NCBI RefSeq assembly: GCF_018881975.1
Contig: NZ_JACVPJ010000017.1
Span: 1 to 38,726 of the forward strand
Direction of reading: 5' to 3'
Source: Polynucleobacter sp. JS-Safj-400b-B2
GTDB taxonomy: Bacteria; Pseudomonadota; Gammaproteobacteria; Burkholderiales; Burkholderiaceae
Length of the DNA stretch: 38,726 nt
Shown here: piece after piece, positions 9,412 to 19,471 of the stretch
Layout: every line of letters starts with the position of its first letter
Position numbering within the stretch: the stretch's first letter is position 1
Program-made: the position numbers and the translations under genes
The notes under the pieces: generated by a model
The model's database searches: none
Seen by the model: only the letters and a program-made list of their open reading frames with translations
What the model was told of the DNA's origin: nothing

Positions 9412-11535
9412 ATGACTACATCTCTCACAAATAGCCTCCCCGCTGAACTACAAAACAACCCTCTGACCACTTTTGGGCGTGGCATCGCCGCCTATTTAGA
9501 AGTCAAGCCCGAGCACATTGCACCTGCGATTGAATATCTCCTCAAGCATGCGCAAGATGCAGTTGATCTAGCCCTTAATCCAAGCACTCCATCTACCTGG
9601 GATTGCTTGGCCGAACCCCTGGAGGATGCTACAGAATCTTTAGGCAGATCTTGGGGTGTAATCTCTCATCTCAATAGTGTTGCTGATACACCAGAGTTGC
9701 GTGTTGCGTATGGTGAGATGTTGCCCAAGGTCACCGCTTTCTTTTCGAGCTTGGGACAGAATTTAGAGCTCTACAAAAAGTTTAAAGAATTAAGCAAGGC
9801 TCCTGGCTTTTCAAAACTAAGTTCAGCACAGAAGAAAGTGATTGAAAACTCCCTAAGAGATTTTCGTTTGGGTGGTGCAGAGCTTAGCGATGCAGATAAG
9901 CCCCGCTTTTCTCAAATTCAGGATGAACAAGCAACATTAGGCAAGGCTTTTTCAGATCATGTTTTAGATGCCACCGATAGCTTTGTTCATTTGATAACTG
10001 ATCAAGCAGAGTTAGTCGGCCTACCTGAAGATGCCATTGCTGCTGCAGATACTGCCCAGCAGAAGAACTTGCAAGGCTGGGCATTTACACTGCACTTCCC
10101 TTCTTATTACCCAGTGATGCAGTATTCAGAAAACCGGGCTTTACGTCGCCTGATGTATGAGGCCTATGTAACTCGAGCTTCTGAACTGGCACCCGAGTTT
10201 GCTAAGGGCAAATTAGATTGGGACAATACACAAAATATGTTGGAACAGTTAAGACTGCGTGATGAAGAAGCGCGCATGCTGGGCTTTAAAAACTATGCCG
10301 CTCTAAGCTTGGCGCCTAAGATGGCAAGCAGCGTTGAGGAGGTTGATTCTTTTTTAACCAATTTCGCCCAAAAGGCCAAACCATTTGCATTAAAGGATTG
10401 GCAAGAGTTATCTGAATTTGCCAAGACTGAACTATCTATTGTTGATGGATTGGAGCCATGGGATGTTGCCTTTGCTTCAGAAAGATTGAAGCAAGAGCGC
10501 TACTCTTTTTCTGAGAATGAACTCAAGCAATACTTCCCTCTACCCAAGGTATTGGATGGTCTCTTCCAAGTCATTCAAACTTTGTTTGGCGTCAAGATAG
10601 AAGCGGCAGATTTACCCACGTGGCATACAGATGTTCAGTCTTTCTCAGTCAAGAATGCCAAAGGCAATATCGTGGCTTACTTTTACCTAGACCCTTATGC
10701 TCGCCCTGGTAAGCGTGGTGGCGCATGGATGGATGATGCTCGTGGCCGCAGAGTATTGCCTAATGGCGAGATTCAGGTCCCCGTAGCCTACTTAGTATGC
10801 AACTTTGCACCGCCAGTTAAGGTAGATGGTGTTTTACGCCAGCCCACCATTACTCATGATGATGTGATCACCCTCTTTCATGAAAGTGGTCATGGTTTGC
10901 ATCACCTCTTAACTCAAGTTAGTGCCTTAGGTGTATCTGGCATTAATGGTGTTGAGTGGGATGCCGTAGAGTTGCCAAGTCAGTTTATGGAAAACTTCTG
11001 CTGGGAATGGGAGGTCTTAGAAAAAATGACAGCACATGCCGAAACAGGCAAACCACTCCCTCGTGAATTGTTTGACAAAATCCTCGCCGCCAAGAACTTC
11101 CAGAATGGCTACATGACCTTACGGCAAATTGTGATGTCATTAACGGATTGGCGTTTGCATGCGAGCTTTGATGCAAAGAATGCCCAAGGCCAAGCGGTGC
11201 TCGATCTATCTAGATCCATTGCAGATCAATTTAATGTCATTCCACAACCCAAGATCTCACGCTGGATCAATACCTTTAGCCATATCTTTGCAGGTGGCTA
11301 TGCAGCGGGCTACTACAGCTATAAGTGGGCAGAGGTGTTATCAGCCGACGTCTACTCAGCTTTTGAAGAGGCGGCAAAACTTACAGGCAGCGTCTTAGAT
11401 GAAAAGACTGGCGCTCGTTATCGCGAAGAGATTTTAGAGGTTGGTGGCAGCCGCCCTGCAGCTGAATCCTTCAAAGCTTTTAGGGGCAGAGAGCCAAGCA
11501 TTGATGCCTTATTAAGGCATGGTGGTTTGGCTTAA
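9412..11535 (+). CDS. prlC: Oligopeptidase A, M3-family zinc metallopeptidase
   Basis: This cytoplasmic zinc endopeptidase degrades short peptides, including cleaved signal peptides. The HEXXH zinc motif is at His490-Glu491-Ser492-Gly493-His494, with the third ligand expected in the downstream WDAVELPSQFMENF block that is typical of M3A peptidases. At 707 residues it is slightly longer than E. coli PrlC (680). The ATG is immediately preceded by AGAGGG, which is too close to be a good ribosome site, but no better start is visible. It is the last gene of the plus-strand block that begins with the sensor kinase, and a remnant gene on the other strand faces it. Confidence 0.95.
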   Translation: MTTSLTNSLPAELQNNPLTTFGRGIAAYLEVKPEHIAPAIEYLLKHAQDAVDLALNPSTPSTWDCLAEPLEDATESLGRSWGVISHLNSVADTPELRVAYGEMLPKVTAFFSSLGQNLELYKKFKELSKAPGFSKLSSAQKKVIENSLRDFRLGGAELSDADKPRFSQIQDEQATLGKAFSDHVLDATDSFVHLITDQAELVGLPEDAIAAADTAQQKNLQGWAFTLHFPSYYPVMQYSENRALRRLMYEAYVTRASELAPEFAKGKLDWDNTQNMLEQLRLRDEEARMLGFKNYAALSLAPKMASSVEEVDSFLTNFAQKAKPFALKDWQELSEFAKTELSIVDGLEPWDVAFASERLKQERYSFSENELKQYFPLPKVLDGLFQVIQTLFGVKIEAADLPTWHTDVQSFSVKNAKGNIVAYFYLDPYARPGKRGGAWMDDARGRRVLPNGEIQVPVAYLVCNFAPPVKVDGVLRQPTITHDDVITLFHESGHGLHHLLTQVSALGVSGINGVEWDAVELPSQFMENFCWEWEVLEKMTAHAETGKPLPRELFDKILAAKNFQNGYMTLRQIVMSLTDWRLHASFDAKNAQGQAVLDLSRSIADQFNVIPQPKISRWINTFSHIFAGGYAAGYYSYKWAEVLSADVYSAFEEAAKLTGSVLDEKTGARYREEILEVGGSRPAAESFKAFRGREPSIDALLRHGGLA

Positions 11536-11584
11536 ATCAGGCATATATTTAAATCTCACCCAACCCACAAGTCAGATAGCTGTA

Positions 11585-11767
11585 TTAGAGCCCAAGGTTC
11601 GCCCTAATTTTCTCTACCAGGGCTTTAGTGGTGTTGGGAGAGGACCCATTTCCCCAGCTTGATCTGACATAGCTTGTAATTTCCACAATCTCCAGATCAT
11701 TCAATCTTGAGGCAAATGATGGCATAGCAATATAACCAACTCGCATCTGGATTCCGCGGATCATCAC
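11585..11767 (-). pseudogene. C-terminal remnant of a class I cytochrome c
   Basis: This 60-codon frame encodes the C-terminal part of a small c-type cytochrome of the kind attached to alcohol or sugar dehydrogenases. The Met heme-ligand region reads AMPSFASRLNDLEIVEITSYVRSSWGN, quoted in two parts: AMPSFASRLND, then LEIVEITSYVRSSWGN. The CXXCH heme-attachment site that must precede it is absent, and an in-frame TAA stands just upstream of the first GTG/ATG codons. The 5' boundary falls within the 17 bases before the RND gene's stop codon, so the rest of the gene was probably lost when the efflux operon came to lie next to it (inference). It is unlikely to make a functional protein. Confidence 0.65.
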
Positions 11768-11780
11768 TTAAATAATATTG

Positions 11781-14700
11781 TTAGGCTGTATCGCCATAGC
11801 TACCCGGTTGCCCTGTCTTTTTCTTCGCCCTATTCTCAAAGAAAGTTTCAATTTCTACAAAGAAAATAGGTACAAGTGCCACTGCTAAACAGGTCGAAGC
11901 AATCATGCCGCTAAAAACCGTGACCCCGAGAGAAACCCGCGCTGCAGCTCCTGCACCAGTAGAAAATATTAAGGGCATAACGCCTAAGATAAATGCAATC
12001 GATGTCATCGTAATTGCTCTAAAACGCACCTTAGATGCCTCTAAAGCAGAGTCAACCAAACTCATCCCTTTTTGTTTGCACTCGAGCGCAACCTCCACGA
12101 TCAAGATGGAGTTTTTACAAGAGAGGGCAATCATTAAGACCAAACCAATCTGCACGTAAATGTTGTTGGGAATGCCAGTGAACGTAAGTGCTAGTACGGG
12201 CCCCGATAACGAAAGAGGAACGGCCGTCAAAACCGATAATGGTGCAACCCAAGTTTCATATTGAGCAGCTAAAACAAGGTAGACCAATAAGATAGATAGC
12301 CCAAAAATCAAGATCACGGTATTGCCTACCAACTTTTCTTGATAGGACATCCCCTCCCACTGAAAGGCAATGCCAGTTGGCAGCGTTTCTGTAGCCAGCT
12401 TTTCTAACACCTGCATTACCTGCCCTGAGCTATAACCCTCATTTGCAGCACCCAAAACAGCGGCAGAAGGATATAGCTGGAACTGTGTTACAAACGGAGG
12501 TCCATTGACTTCTTCAATATCGATAAAAGATCCTAAGGGAACCATATCGCCGATCTTATTTCTCACATACAAACGGCTGATCTGATCTGGAGTCATTCGG
12601 TACTTTCCATCAGCCTGTACATATACCTGATAGGTTTGACCGTACGTAAAAAATTGATTGACATAGGTCGAGCCAACATAGGACTGCAAGACATCATAGG
12701 CATCTCCAATCGCAACACCTACCGTTTCAGCACGGCCAATATTGAACGTGAGCTTGAGTTGTGGGACATTATTTTGAAATGGTGTAAAGATCGCCCTGAC
12801 CTCTGGAAATTTTTCAGCCTCACTGATAAATTGCTTTGCAGCCGCATCCAATTTTGCAAAACTATTACTACCATCGGTAAGCATGAGTCTCATAGAAAAA
12901 CCACCAGATAAACCGAGGCCTGGAATGGCAGGAGGTAAAAGTACAAAGGACTTAAGCTCTTGCACCTGCTGCAGACCCGCATTCATGGCGTTGTAAATAT
13001 CGAGCAAGCCCTCGCCTTTTCCGCGGTCACCCCATTTTTTCATAATGACATAGAGAGCTCCTGAATTCGACTGTGAGGTATTGTTGTTGATGAGGTTGAT
13101 TCCACCAATCACGACTACATTGTCAACACCAGGGATCTTTTGCAAAACAGCAACGGCCTTCTTAATACCATCTTCAGTTCTTTGCAACGATGCGGCATCA
13201 GGCAAAGTGACTGATACGAGTAGATAACCTTGATCCTCGTTTGGAATAAACCCAGAGGGAGTTAGTGAGAGGCCAATGAGAGAGGCAGCAATGATCGTAG
13301 TTCCAAATAAGACTGCCTTTTTACGGTTATCCATCAACTTATGTAGTTGATGCTCATACCAATTAGCAAGGCGATTAAAGTATTCATCAAACTTTTGATA
13401 AAACTTATTTTTGACCGCATTTGGATCAACAGGCCTTAAATACTGTGCAGATTGAGTTGGCTTTAAGGTGATCGCATTAATACCGCTAATCAATGCGGTA
13501 GCGGCAATAACTAAGGCAAATTGGCGATACATTTGCCCAGTGATCCCAGAAATAAAGGAAGCGGGAATAAAAACTGCCATCAATACCAAGGTAATACCAA
13601 TAATCGGGCCCATCAATTGGGTCATAGCGTCAATTGCACCTTGCCTAGGTGCTTCGCCATCTTCAATTTTTTTGGAGACTGCCTCAACCACCACAATAGC
13701 ATCGTCGACCACAATACCAATACACAACACAATCGCAAACAAGGTCATGAGGTTAATTGAAAAACTCAATGCAGCCATGGCAGCAAAAGCGCCAATAATT
13801 GTGACGGGCACTGTAGTGGCAGGCACTAAGGTAGCGCGCCAGTTTTGCAGGAATATCAGAATAACAATTAACACCAAGATACCGGCTTCATAGAGGGTTT
13901 TATATACCTCATGAATTGACGCTTGCACGAACATGGTGGTATCAAATGGAATATCCCAAGACACTCCCTTGGGGAGTGTCTTAGCGATTTTTTCCATCTC
14001 CCCACGAACAGCCTGGGCGACGGCCAAAGCGTTGGCCCCTGGCATTTGATAGATGGCTATTCCACCTGCGGGGCTCTCATTGATTTTAAAGAACTGGTTA
14101 TAGTTTTGGCTACCCATTTCAATTCTCGCGATATCCCTTAAGTAAGTAATATCGGATTTACTTCCTGTCTTTATAACGATTCTGCCGAACTGCTCTGGCG
14201 TTGTCATAGCACTCGTCACATTGAGCGTGAATTGAAAATCTTGACCAAGCGGTGTAGGGGGTGCTCCCGTCTGACCAGCAGTCAGTAATACATTTTGTTT
14301 ATTGATGATGGCAATCACATCACTTGGCATGAGATTCCGCATCTTCAGCTGCGCGGGATCTAGCCAAATCCGCATACTGTAATTTCCCACACCAAACACA
14401 TTGGCTGCCGCTACACCAGGTATGCGGGCTAAACGCTGTTGTAACTGGAGATTTGCAAGGTTACTTAAAAATAATCCATTCTGCTCAGGATTGGTAGAGG
14501 TCAACGTGACAAACTGCAAAATTGCCGTGGACTGTGTTTTAGTGGTGACCCCCTGCTTTTGTACTGCTTGCGGCAGGGCAGGCAGAGCGATTGCCACTCG
14601 GTTCTGCACGTTGACTTGCGCTAAGTCAGGATCAGTACCCACTTGAAACGTGACTGTCAGCGTGTAAGTTCCCGTATCCGTAGAGGTAGACTCCATATAG

Positions 14701-14930
14701 AGCATGCCATCAACGCCATTGACTTGAGTTTCAATATTACTTGCTACCAATTGCTGCACTAAGGTAGCACTAGCGCCAGGATAACTTGTGGTGACCTGAA
14801 TAGTAGGCGGTACGATATTGGGGTATTGCGAGATCGGTAAGCCAAAAATACAAACTCCCCCAATCAGCAGCATCAACAGCGCAATCACGTTGGCCATTAC
14901 CGGCCGTTCGATAAAAAATTTAGAGAGCAT
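11781..14930 (-). CDS. RND multidrug efflux transporter, HAE1 family (AcrB/MexB-like)
   Basis: This inner-membrane proton-driven efflux pump subunit exports hydrophobic compounds through an outer-membrane channel. The 1049 residues match AcrB length and begin with the characteristic MLSKFFIERPVMA. The TM4 proton-relay aspartates are Asp409-Asp410 (IVVDDAIVVVE), aligning with AcrB Asp407-Asp408. Two large periplasmic loops and 12 membrane segments are expected from the family and agree with the hydrophobic pattern. The ATG lies two bases after the adaptor's stop, and the gene order is outer-membrane channel, adaptor, pump. The substrate cannot be told from sequence. No adjacent TetR or MarR regulator is present. 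Confidence 0.96.
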   Translation of the reverse strand: MLSKFFIERPVMANVIALLMLLIGGVCIFGLPISQYPNIVPPTIQVTTSYPGASATLVQQLVASNIETQVNGVDGMLYMESTSTDTGTYTLTVTFQVGTDPDLAQVNVQNRVAIALPALPQAVQKQGVTTKTQSTAILQFVTLTSTNPEQNGLFLSNLANLQLQQRLARIPGVAAANVFGVGNYSMRIWLDPAQLKMRNLMPSDVIAIINKQNVLLTAGQTGAPPTPLGQDFQFTLNVTSAMTTPEQFGRIVIKTGSKSDITYLRDIARIEMGSQNYNQFFKINESPAGGIAIYQMPGANALAVAQAVRGEMEKIAKTLPKGVSWDIPFDTTMFVQASIHEVYKTLYEAGILVLIVILIFLQNWRATLVPATTVPVTIIGAFAAMAALSFSINLMTLFAIVLCIGIVVDDAIVVVEAVSKKIEDGEAPRQGAIDAMTQLMGPIIGITLVLMAVFIPASFISGITGQMYRQFALVIAATALISGINAITLKPTQSAQYLRPVDPNAVKNKFYQKFDEYFNRLANWYEHQLHKLMDNRKKAVLFGTTIIAASLIGLSLTPSGFIPNEDQGYLLVSVTLPDAASLQRTEDGIKKAVAVLQKIPGVDNVVVIGGINLINNNTSQSNSGALYVIMKKWGDRGKGEGLLDIYNAMNAGLQQVQELKSFVLLPPAIPGLGLSGGFSMRLMLTDGSNSFAKLDAAAKQFISEAEKFPEVRAIFTPFQNNVPQLKLTFNIGRAETVGVAIGDAYDVLQSYVGSTYVNQFFTYGQTYQVYVQADGKYRMTPDQISRLYVRNKIGDMVPLGSFIDIEEVNGPPFVTQFQLYPSAAVLGAANEGYSSGQVMQVLEKLATETLPTGIAFQWEGMSYQEKLVGNTVILIFGLSILLVYLVLAAQYETWVAPLSVLTAVPLSLSGPVLALTFTGIPNNIYVQIGLVLMIALSCKNSILIVEVALECKQKGMSLVDSALEASKVRFRAITMTSIAFILGVMPLIFSTGAGAAARVSLGVTVFSGMIASTCLAVALVPIFFVEIETFFENRAKKKTGQPGSYGDTA

Positions 14931-14932
14931 GA

Positions 14933-16183
14933 TTATTTCAGGATCATTGCTTCAAGCGTTACTGCTTTGGGATTAGTCACTTGATTCACGCTTATATTAA
15001 TGAAGCCGTTAATCACCACTTGGCTTGAGGCTGTTAAGCCTTCTGTCACTTCAACATACTTTTCAAAACGCTGTCCAAGTTTAATCGGCTGACGTTGCGC
15101 CTGCTTTAATTCATCTAAAACATACACATAATCGCCGACTTGATCATTCAAGGTGGCGGTTACAGGAACCAATAAAGCCTGTCTGGGTTTGCCATATTGC
15201 GCCATGACCCGCGCATATAGTCCAGGTATTAATGAATAATTCTCATTCAAGAAGATCCCGCGCAATTGAAGGGAGCCGGTTTCTGTGGAGATTAAATTGG
15301 CCGCATAATCAAGGACTCCTTCATGAGGATAGCCTTTCTCATTTTGAAGCCCAGCAAAAACTGGCAAGGTATTTACATTAGATTTCTTGTCTGCATTTTT
15401 ATCGATTTCCTCAAACTTCAAGAATTCCCGCTCATTGACTGAGAAATAAACATAAATAGGTGAAATCTGTTGGATCGTTGCCAACTTCACCCCTTTTGAA
15501 GTAGTGTCCAAATACGTTCCGACATCTAATAAGTGCCGACCCATCAGCCCATCAAATGGCGCTCTAATTTCGGTATAGCCTAAATTGATCTTTGCGAGCG
15601 TTAAGTTCGCCTCGGACTGTTGGTACTGCGACAAGGCTTTATCTACGGCTGCTTGAGAGGTCGCGTTTTCTTTCAGTAACGATTTTTGACGCCCGTATTC
15701 GATCTTTGCTTCGTCGTAAATAGCCTTTTTCAAATTCACTTCTTGGATATATTGGTCCTGTTCAATCACAAACAACAGGTCACCCTTTTTCACCATGGTG
15801 CCATCTGCAAACCCAATTTTGGTGAGGTAGCCTTTAACTCGGGCATCTAAGTTGACCGTCAGATAAGGATCAACCACACCATCAAAAGTGGCAAAGCTGC
15901 GAATTTCCTGAGAGAGCGGCAAGGCGGTAGTAACTGGTATTGGTGGTTTTGTTGTGGTTTTACCGCAGGACTTAAGGAAGACTAGAGCAATGATCGCAAT
16001 TAAGACGACGATGGATATACCAATAGTCCTTGGAGACAGCTTCTTTTTTAGGAATGGGATATCAACCGTGCTTAGCTTTGTTAAGAGAGCATTCCAACGT
16101 GACAATAATGAAGTCCAAAAAGGCTGCAGATGACCCCATAGTTCCGTTAGTAAAAGTTTGGCTTTTAGTAAGAGGTCTTTCAT
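14933..16183 (-). CDS. RND efflux periplasmic adaptor (membrane fusion protein)
   Basis: This is the periplasmic adaptor linking the RND pump to the outer-membrane channel. The 416 residues show the barrel-sandwich/lipoyl halves around an alpha-hairpin (DARVKGYLTKIGFADGTMVK, then LAKINLGYTEIRAPFDG), followed by the beta-barrel domain. Most adaptors of this family are lipoproteins or have a short signal. This one instead has about 50 amphipathic, positively charged cytoplasmic residues before a single membrane helix at 52-70 (RTIGISIVVLIAIIALVFL). Its start overlaps the channel gene's stop by four bases (ATGA), indicating translational coupling. Confidence 0.94.
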   Translation of the reverse strand: MKDLLLKAKLLLTELWGHLQPFWTSLLSRWNALLTKLSTVDIPFLKKKLSPRTIGISIVVLIAIIALVFLKSCGKTTTKPPIPVTTALPLSQEIRSFATFDGVVDPYLTVNLDARVKGYLTKIGFADGTMVKKGDLLFVIEQDQYIQEVNLKKAIYDEAKIEYGRQKSLLKENATSQAAVDKALSQYQQSEANLTLAKINLGYTEIRAPFDGLMGRHLLDVGTYLDTTSKGVKLATIQQISPIYVYFSVNEREFLKFEEIDKNADKKSNVNTLPVFAGLQNEKGYPHEGVLDYAANLISTETGSLQLRGIFLNENYSLIPGLYARVMAQYGKPRQALLVPVTATLNDQVGDYVYVLDELKQAQRQPIKLGQRFEKYVEVTEGLTASSQVVINGFINISVNQVTNPKAVTLEAMILK

Positions 16184-17826
16184 GGCGCAGCACTTCCCTG
16201 AGTCGGAGTTGTTGATTTCATTGGCGCTACTCCTTCAGCAGGTAGCGATTGATTCGGCAGAAGGAACTTGCCCGCTTGGACATTAAACGGTTCACCAGTC
16301 TTCGTAAGTACATTGCCCCAATCTGTGCGGTCGGTCATCTCGGCAACCATCATTTCAGGTAATTTGGGCGGCGTCATTTCCGCAGACCAACCGCCGCCGA
16401 GCGCCTTAAATGCACCAACATATCCAACCAGCTCATTCGACTTGGTTTGCACTAAAGAGCTTTGAATATTCAATAAAGATTGCTGAGCAACAATCACGGT
16501 GTTGTAGTCATTTTGACCCGCTATGTAGCGTCCTAAGGCCATATCTGCAGCGCTCTTGGCAGCAATCACGGCGCGGCTGTAGTCTACTACAGCGCTCTTA
16601 GAAGTTGAAATCGTCACCAGCGAATCTTCAACTTCTTTTTGCGCATTCAAGACCAAATTTTGATATGCCAAAATACTTTGTTGAAACACAGCATCCTGTA
16701 CGCGCACCTGATCTACCAATGCACCTCGATAAAATAACGGTAAATAAAGTCCTGCAGAAATGCCGGTGGAGTTATTACCCCAGCTAAATAGACTTCCTGA
16801 ACTCGTGGGACCGAAATTCGAGGTCGCATAACCAAAGGTACCGCCCAAGGTAAAGGTCGGAAACAGCAGGGCCTTATTGACACCGATCAAGGAAGATTGG
16901 GATGCTGCAGAAAATTCTGCTTGCAGGATATCTGGACGACGGCGCAATAAATCTCTTGGCATCCCCACACCTAATTCATTAGGTGGCTTGAGTGAGCCCT
17001 TGGTATCGCCATACTTCTTTTCATAGTAATCAGGCGGCTGACCCAATAAGATGCTCATTGCATTTTGTGTTTTCTTGAGATTAGCGATCAAAGTGGGGAT
17101 CTGTGCCTTGGTTTGCTCGTATTGCGCCTGAGCCTGGCTTAGATCCAACATCGAGGTCGCGCCATACTTAAAACGCGCACCTGCTATCCGCAAGCTTTCT
17201 TTTTGCAACGCAAGGTTGGCCTTGGCAACAGCAATCAACTCCTCATTGTTACGAATATTGATGTAAGTATTTGCGACATCCGCAGTTAAAGAAACATCCG
17301 CCGAGTAAAAAGCAGCAACGCTCGATAAATACGAATTCAAAGAGCTTTCAATTCCGCGCCTAGCCTTGCCCCAAAAATCTAACTCCCAATTGAGTTGAAT
17401 TACGGCGTTATTGAAGGTCAAATTTCCCGAGTTATTGGTTATTTCTTGCAAATTACTATTGCGGGTATTGGCATAAGTACTGCTCAATGCAATCGTTGGC
17501 AAGATGGTTGCATCACTCACCCCTAGCTGTGCCTGTAACTGATAAATTCTTAAAGCGGTTTGTTGCAGCGTGAGATTTTGAGAAGCAGCTTCTTTAAGTA
17601 AGGCATTGAGTGTCGGATCATTAAAACTCTTCCACCACTCCACTGGATCCAGAATTTTGTTCGAGTTCTCACCCAAAGATTCCGTAAATTCAGTTTGCGT
17701 TGTTGACTGATACTGATTAGCTGATTTTACTGAGGGTCTTGTAAAGTCAGGCCCCACCATAAAACAGCCCGCCAGCAAAACAGTGCTGGCGAGAAGGGTT
17801 ACAGAGAGCCTTAAATTTTTAGGCAT
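16180..17826 (-). CDS. Outer-membrane efflux channel lipoprotein, NodT/OprM family
   Basis: This TolC-like outer-membrane channel is the exit duct for the RND pump encoded downstream. The N-terminus is a lipoprotein signal peptide with lipobox LLAGC, making Cys21 the lipidated residue, followed by VGPDF, a common start of OprM/NodT proteins. The 548 residues contain two repeats of the outer-membrane efflux protein fold, with long predicted helices in each half. It is the first gene of the three-gene efflux operon. The 85-base gap to the bdhA stop is the likely place for its own promoter, though no convincing -35/-10 pair or ribosome site is visible there. Confidence 0.94.
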   Translation of the reverse strand: MPKNLRLSVTLLASTVLLAGCFMVGPDFTRPSVKSANQYQSTTQTEFTESLGENSNKILDPVEWWKSFNDPTLNALLKEAASQNLTLQQTALRIYQLQAQLGVSDATILPTIALSSTYANTRNSNLQEITNNSGNLTFNNAVIQLNWELDFWGKARRGIESSLNSYLSSVAAFYSADVSLTADVANTYINIRNNEELIAVAKANLALQKESLRIAGARFKYGATSMLDLSQAQAQYEQTKAQIPTLIANLKKTQNAMSILLGQPPDYYEKKYGDTKGSLKPPNELGVGMPRDLLRRRPDILQAEFSAASQSSLIGVNKALLFPTFTLGGTFGYATSNFGPTSSGSLFSWGNNSTGISAGLYLPLFYRGALVDQVRVQDAVFQQSILAYQNLVLNAQKEVEDSLVTISTSKSAVVDYSRAVIAAKSAADMALGRYIAGQNDYNTVIVAQQSLLNIQSSLVQTKSNELVGYVGAFKALGGGWSAEMTPPKLPEMMVAEMTDRTDWGNVLTKTGEPFNVQAGKFLLPNQSLPAEGVAPMKSTTPTQGSAAP

Positions 17827-17911
17827 TAGCGCAAGGGGGGGTCAAAAATGGAAAAAATGTGAATCCAGTTTAGTCCAATAACCGATAAAGTACATAAGAT
17901 CGTAATTTATC

Positions 17912-18694
17912 TTACTGCATATACCATCCATGACTGACAACAATCGATTGCCCGGTTAAGGCATTAGTCTCAAATCCGGCTAGGAACACCACGGTATTGG
18001 CTACATCGTCAACAGTAGTAAATTCACCATCAACGGTTTCTTTTAGCATGACATTTTTAACTACATCTGCTTCGCTAATTCCCAGCGCTTTTGCTTGCTC
18101 AGGTATCTGCTTTTCAACTAAGGGTGTTCTCACAAACCCGGGGCAAACCACATTGGCACGAACATTTCTTGGGCCACCTTCTTTGGCAATCACCTTGCAT
18201 AGACCAATCAAGCCGTGTTTCGCAGTCACGTAAGCCGATTTCAGTTTAGATGCCTCATGTGAGTGTACTGAGCCCATATAAATGATTGACCCACCTCTAC
18301 CACTGTCGTACATATGCTTGATTGCAGCCTTCGTGGTAAGAAATGCACCATCTAAATGGATTGCCATCATTTTTTTCCACTCAGCATAGGGATACTCCTC
18401 AATGGGGTGAACAATTTGAATACCGGCATTAGATACGAGCACATCAATACTGCCTAGCTTTTCTACCGTTTCAGTGATGCCTGCATTCACCATCTCTTCA
18501 TTCGTTACATCCATAGCAACTGCAATTGCTTTGCCACCGTGGCTATTGATATCATCTGCAACTTTTTGGGCATCTGACAAATTGAGATCAGCAATCACAA
18601 CGGCCGCGCCCGCTTCTGATAACTTGATGGCGCATTCCTTACCAATACCACTTGCAGCTCCAGTAATCAGGGCAACTTTATTTTTTAAAGACAT
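17912..18694 (-). CDS. bdhA: D-3-hydroxybutyrate dehydrogenase (SDR family)
   Basis: This is an NAD+-dependent short-chain dehydrogenase interconverting 3-hydroxybutyrate and acetoacetate, the step after polyhydroxybutyrate depolymerisation. The 260 residues carry the cofactor motif TGAASGIG (11-18), the NAG motif at 89-91 and the catalytic set Ser142, Tyr155 and Lys159 (YVTAK). The end VVSHGWYMQ resembles characterised 3-hydroxybutyrate dehydrogenases. A GGAG ribosome site precedes the ATG. It follows acetoacetate decarboxylase by 33 bases, and the shared substrate, acetoacetate, supports the assignment. Confidence 0.92.
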   Translation of the reverse strand: MSLKNKVALITGAASGIGKECAIKLSEAGAAVVIADLNLSDAQKVADDINSHGGKAIAVAMDVTNEEMVNAGITETVEKLGSIDVLVSNAGIQIVHPIEEYPYAEWKKMMAIHLDGAFLTTKAAIKHMYDSGRGGSIIYMGSVHSHEASKLKSAYVTAKHGLIGLCKVIAKEGGPRNVRANVVCPGFVRTPLVEKQIPEQAKALGISEADVVKNVMLKETVDGEFTTVDDVANTVVFLAGFETNALTGQSIVVSHGWYMQ

Positions 18695-18727
18695 ACTTTT
18701 CTCCGAGAAAAATGAAAGGGGTTTGAA

Positions 18728-19471
18728 TTAAGCAAGATAGTCAAAGGCAACCTCACCTAGACCAAGCGTGAGATCACACATCAGGTGTTTTGCAGAAATG
18801 ACTTCAAGTACTGGTAAATCGGCTATGGGCGCTAATGCATGGTGAAATAATTCTAATCTTGCGGGGCCTGTCCAGGCGCCATGCACCGTCACGTTTTGAC
18901 TGAAGTAGCGCACCAACTCACAAATTCTGGGTGTGCCATCTACGTGAGGAATAATTTTGAGCAAGTAACCCGGAGTTTCAGAAAGCTTTTTTTGCTCTTG
19001 CGCAATGTCTAACGTCTGAAATTTAAAACCCATTGTTCCTATGGCGACTCTGATGGGGCCATAATCCAATGTTCCTACCAAAGTATCCGACTCAATTCTT
19101 AATTGAGGATATGCCAGTTTCTTTGGAAATCCCCACAATTCTCTTCCGCCAGCAATAGGTGCCATATCATCTAAAAACATCATATGGGTATAACTAGCAG
19201 GCTTGCCATCCGCATCGATGACGTTGATTACCTGACCGCTTTCGGTGTAATCGCCAAAACCAGAAGAGTCCGGCATTTTAATAAATTCAAAGCTTACCAA
19301 TGGATCATTCACCGTCAAAGGCTCCGGGACGATCGCTCTTAAGGCATCCAGATCGGTCCTGTAAGTAATGATGAAGAATTCACGATTAACAAAGTGGTAA
19401 GGTCCCCTTGGGTAAGCGGGACTAACAAAAGGCATCGAATAAGCATTTTTGCGAATGTCTGCAATGTTCAT
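18728..19471 (-). CDS. adc: Acetoacetate decarboxylase
   Basis: This enzyme converts acetoacetate to acetone and CO2 through a Schiff base. The 247 residues contain the family signature [12 protein letters not shown], whose paired lysines 117-118 correspond to the catalytic pair around Lys115 of the clostridial enzyme. The N-terminal block ([19 protein letters not shown]) and the proline-rich start of the fold also match. The ATG overlaps the stop of the upstream phospholipase gene by four bases and has a GGAGAAAG ribosome site. Some family members act on other beta-keto acids, so the physiological substrate is inferred from bdhA next door. Confidence 0.92.
   Translation of the reverse strand: MNIADIRKNAYSMPFVSPAYPRGPYHFVNREFFIITYRTDLDALRAIVPEPLTVNDPLVSFEFIKMPDSSGFGDYTESGQVINVIDADGKPASYTHMMFLDDMAPIAGGRELWGFPKKLAYPQLRIESDTLVGTLDYGPIRVAIGTMGFKFQTLDIAQEQKKLSETPGYLLKIIPHVDGTPRICELVRYFSQNVTVHGAWTGPARLELFHHALAPIADLPVLEVISAKHLMCDLTLGLGEVAFDYLA

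Noticed and set aside
13468..13893. 141-codon plus-strand open frame
   Set aside because: It lies antisense within the RND pump gene, has no ribosome site and its composition is the complement of membrane-helix codons; it is a shadow frame.
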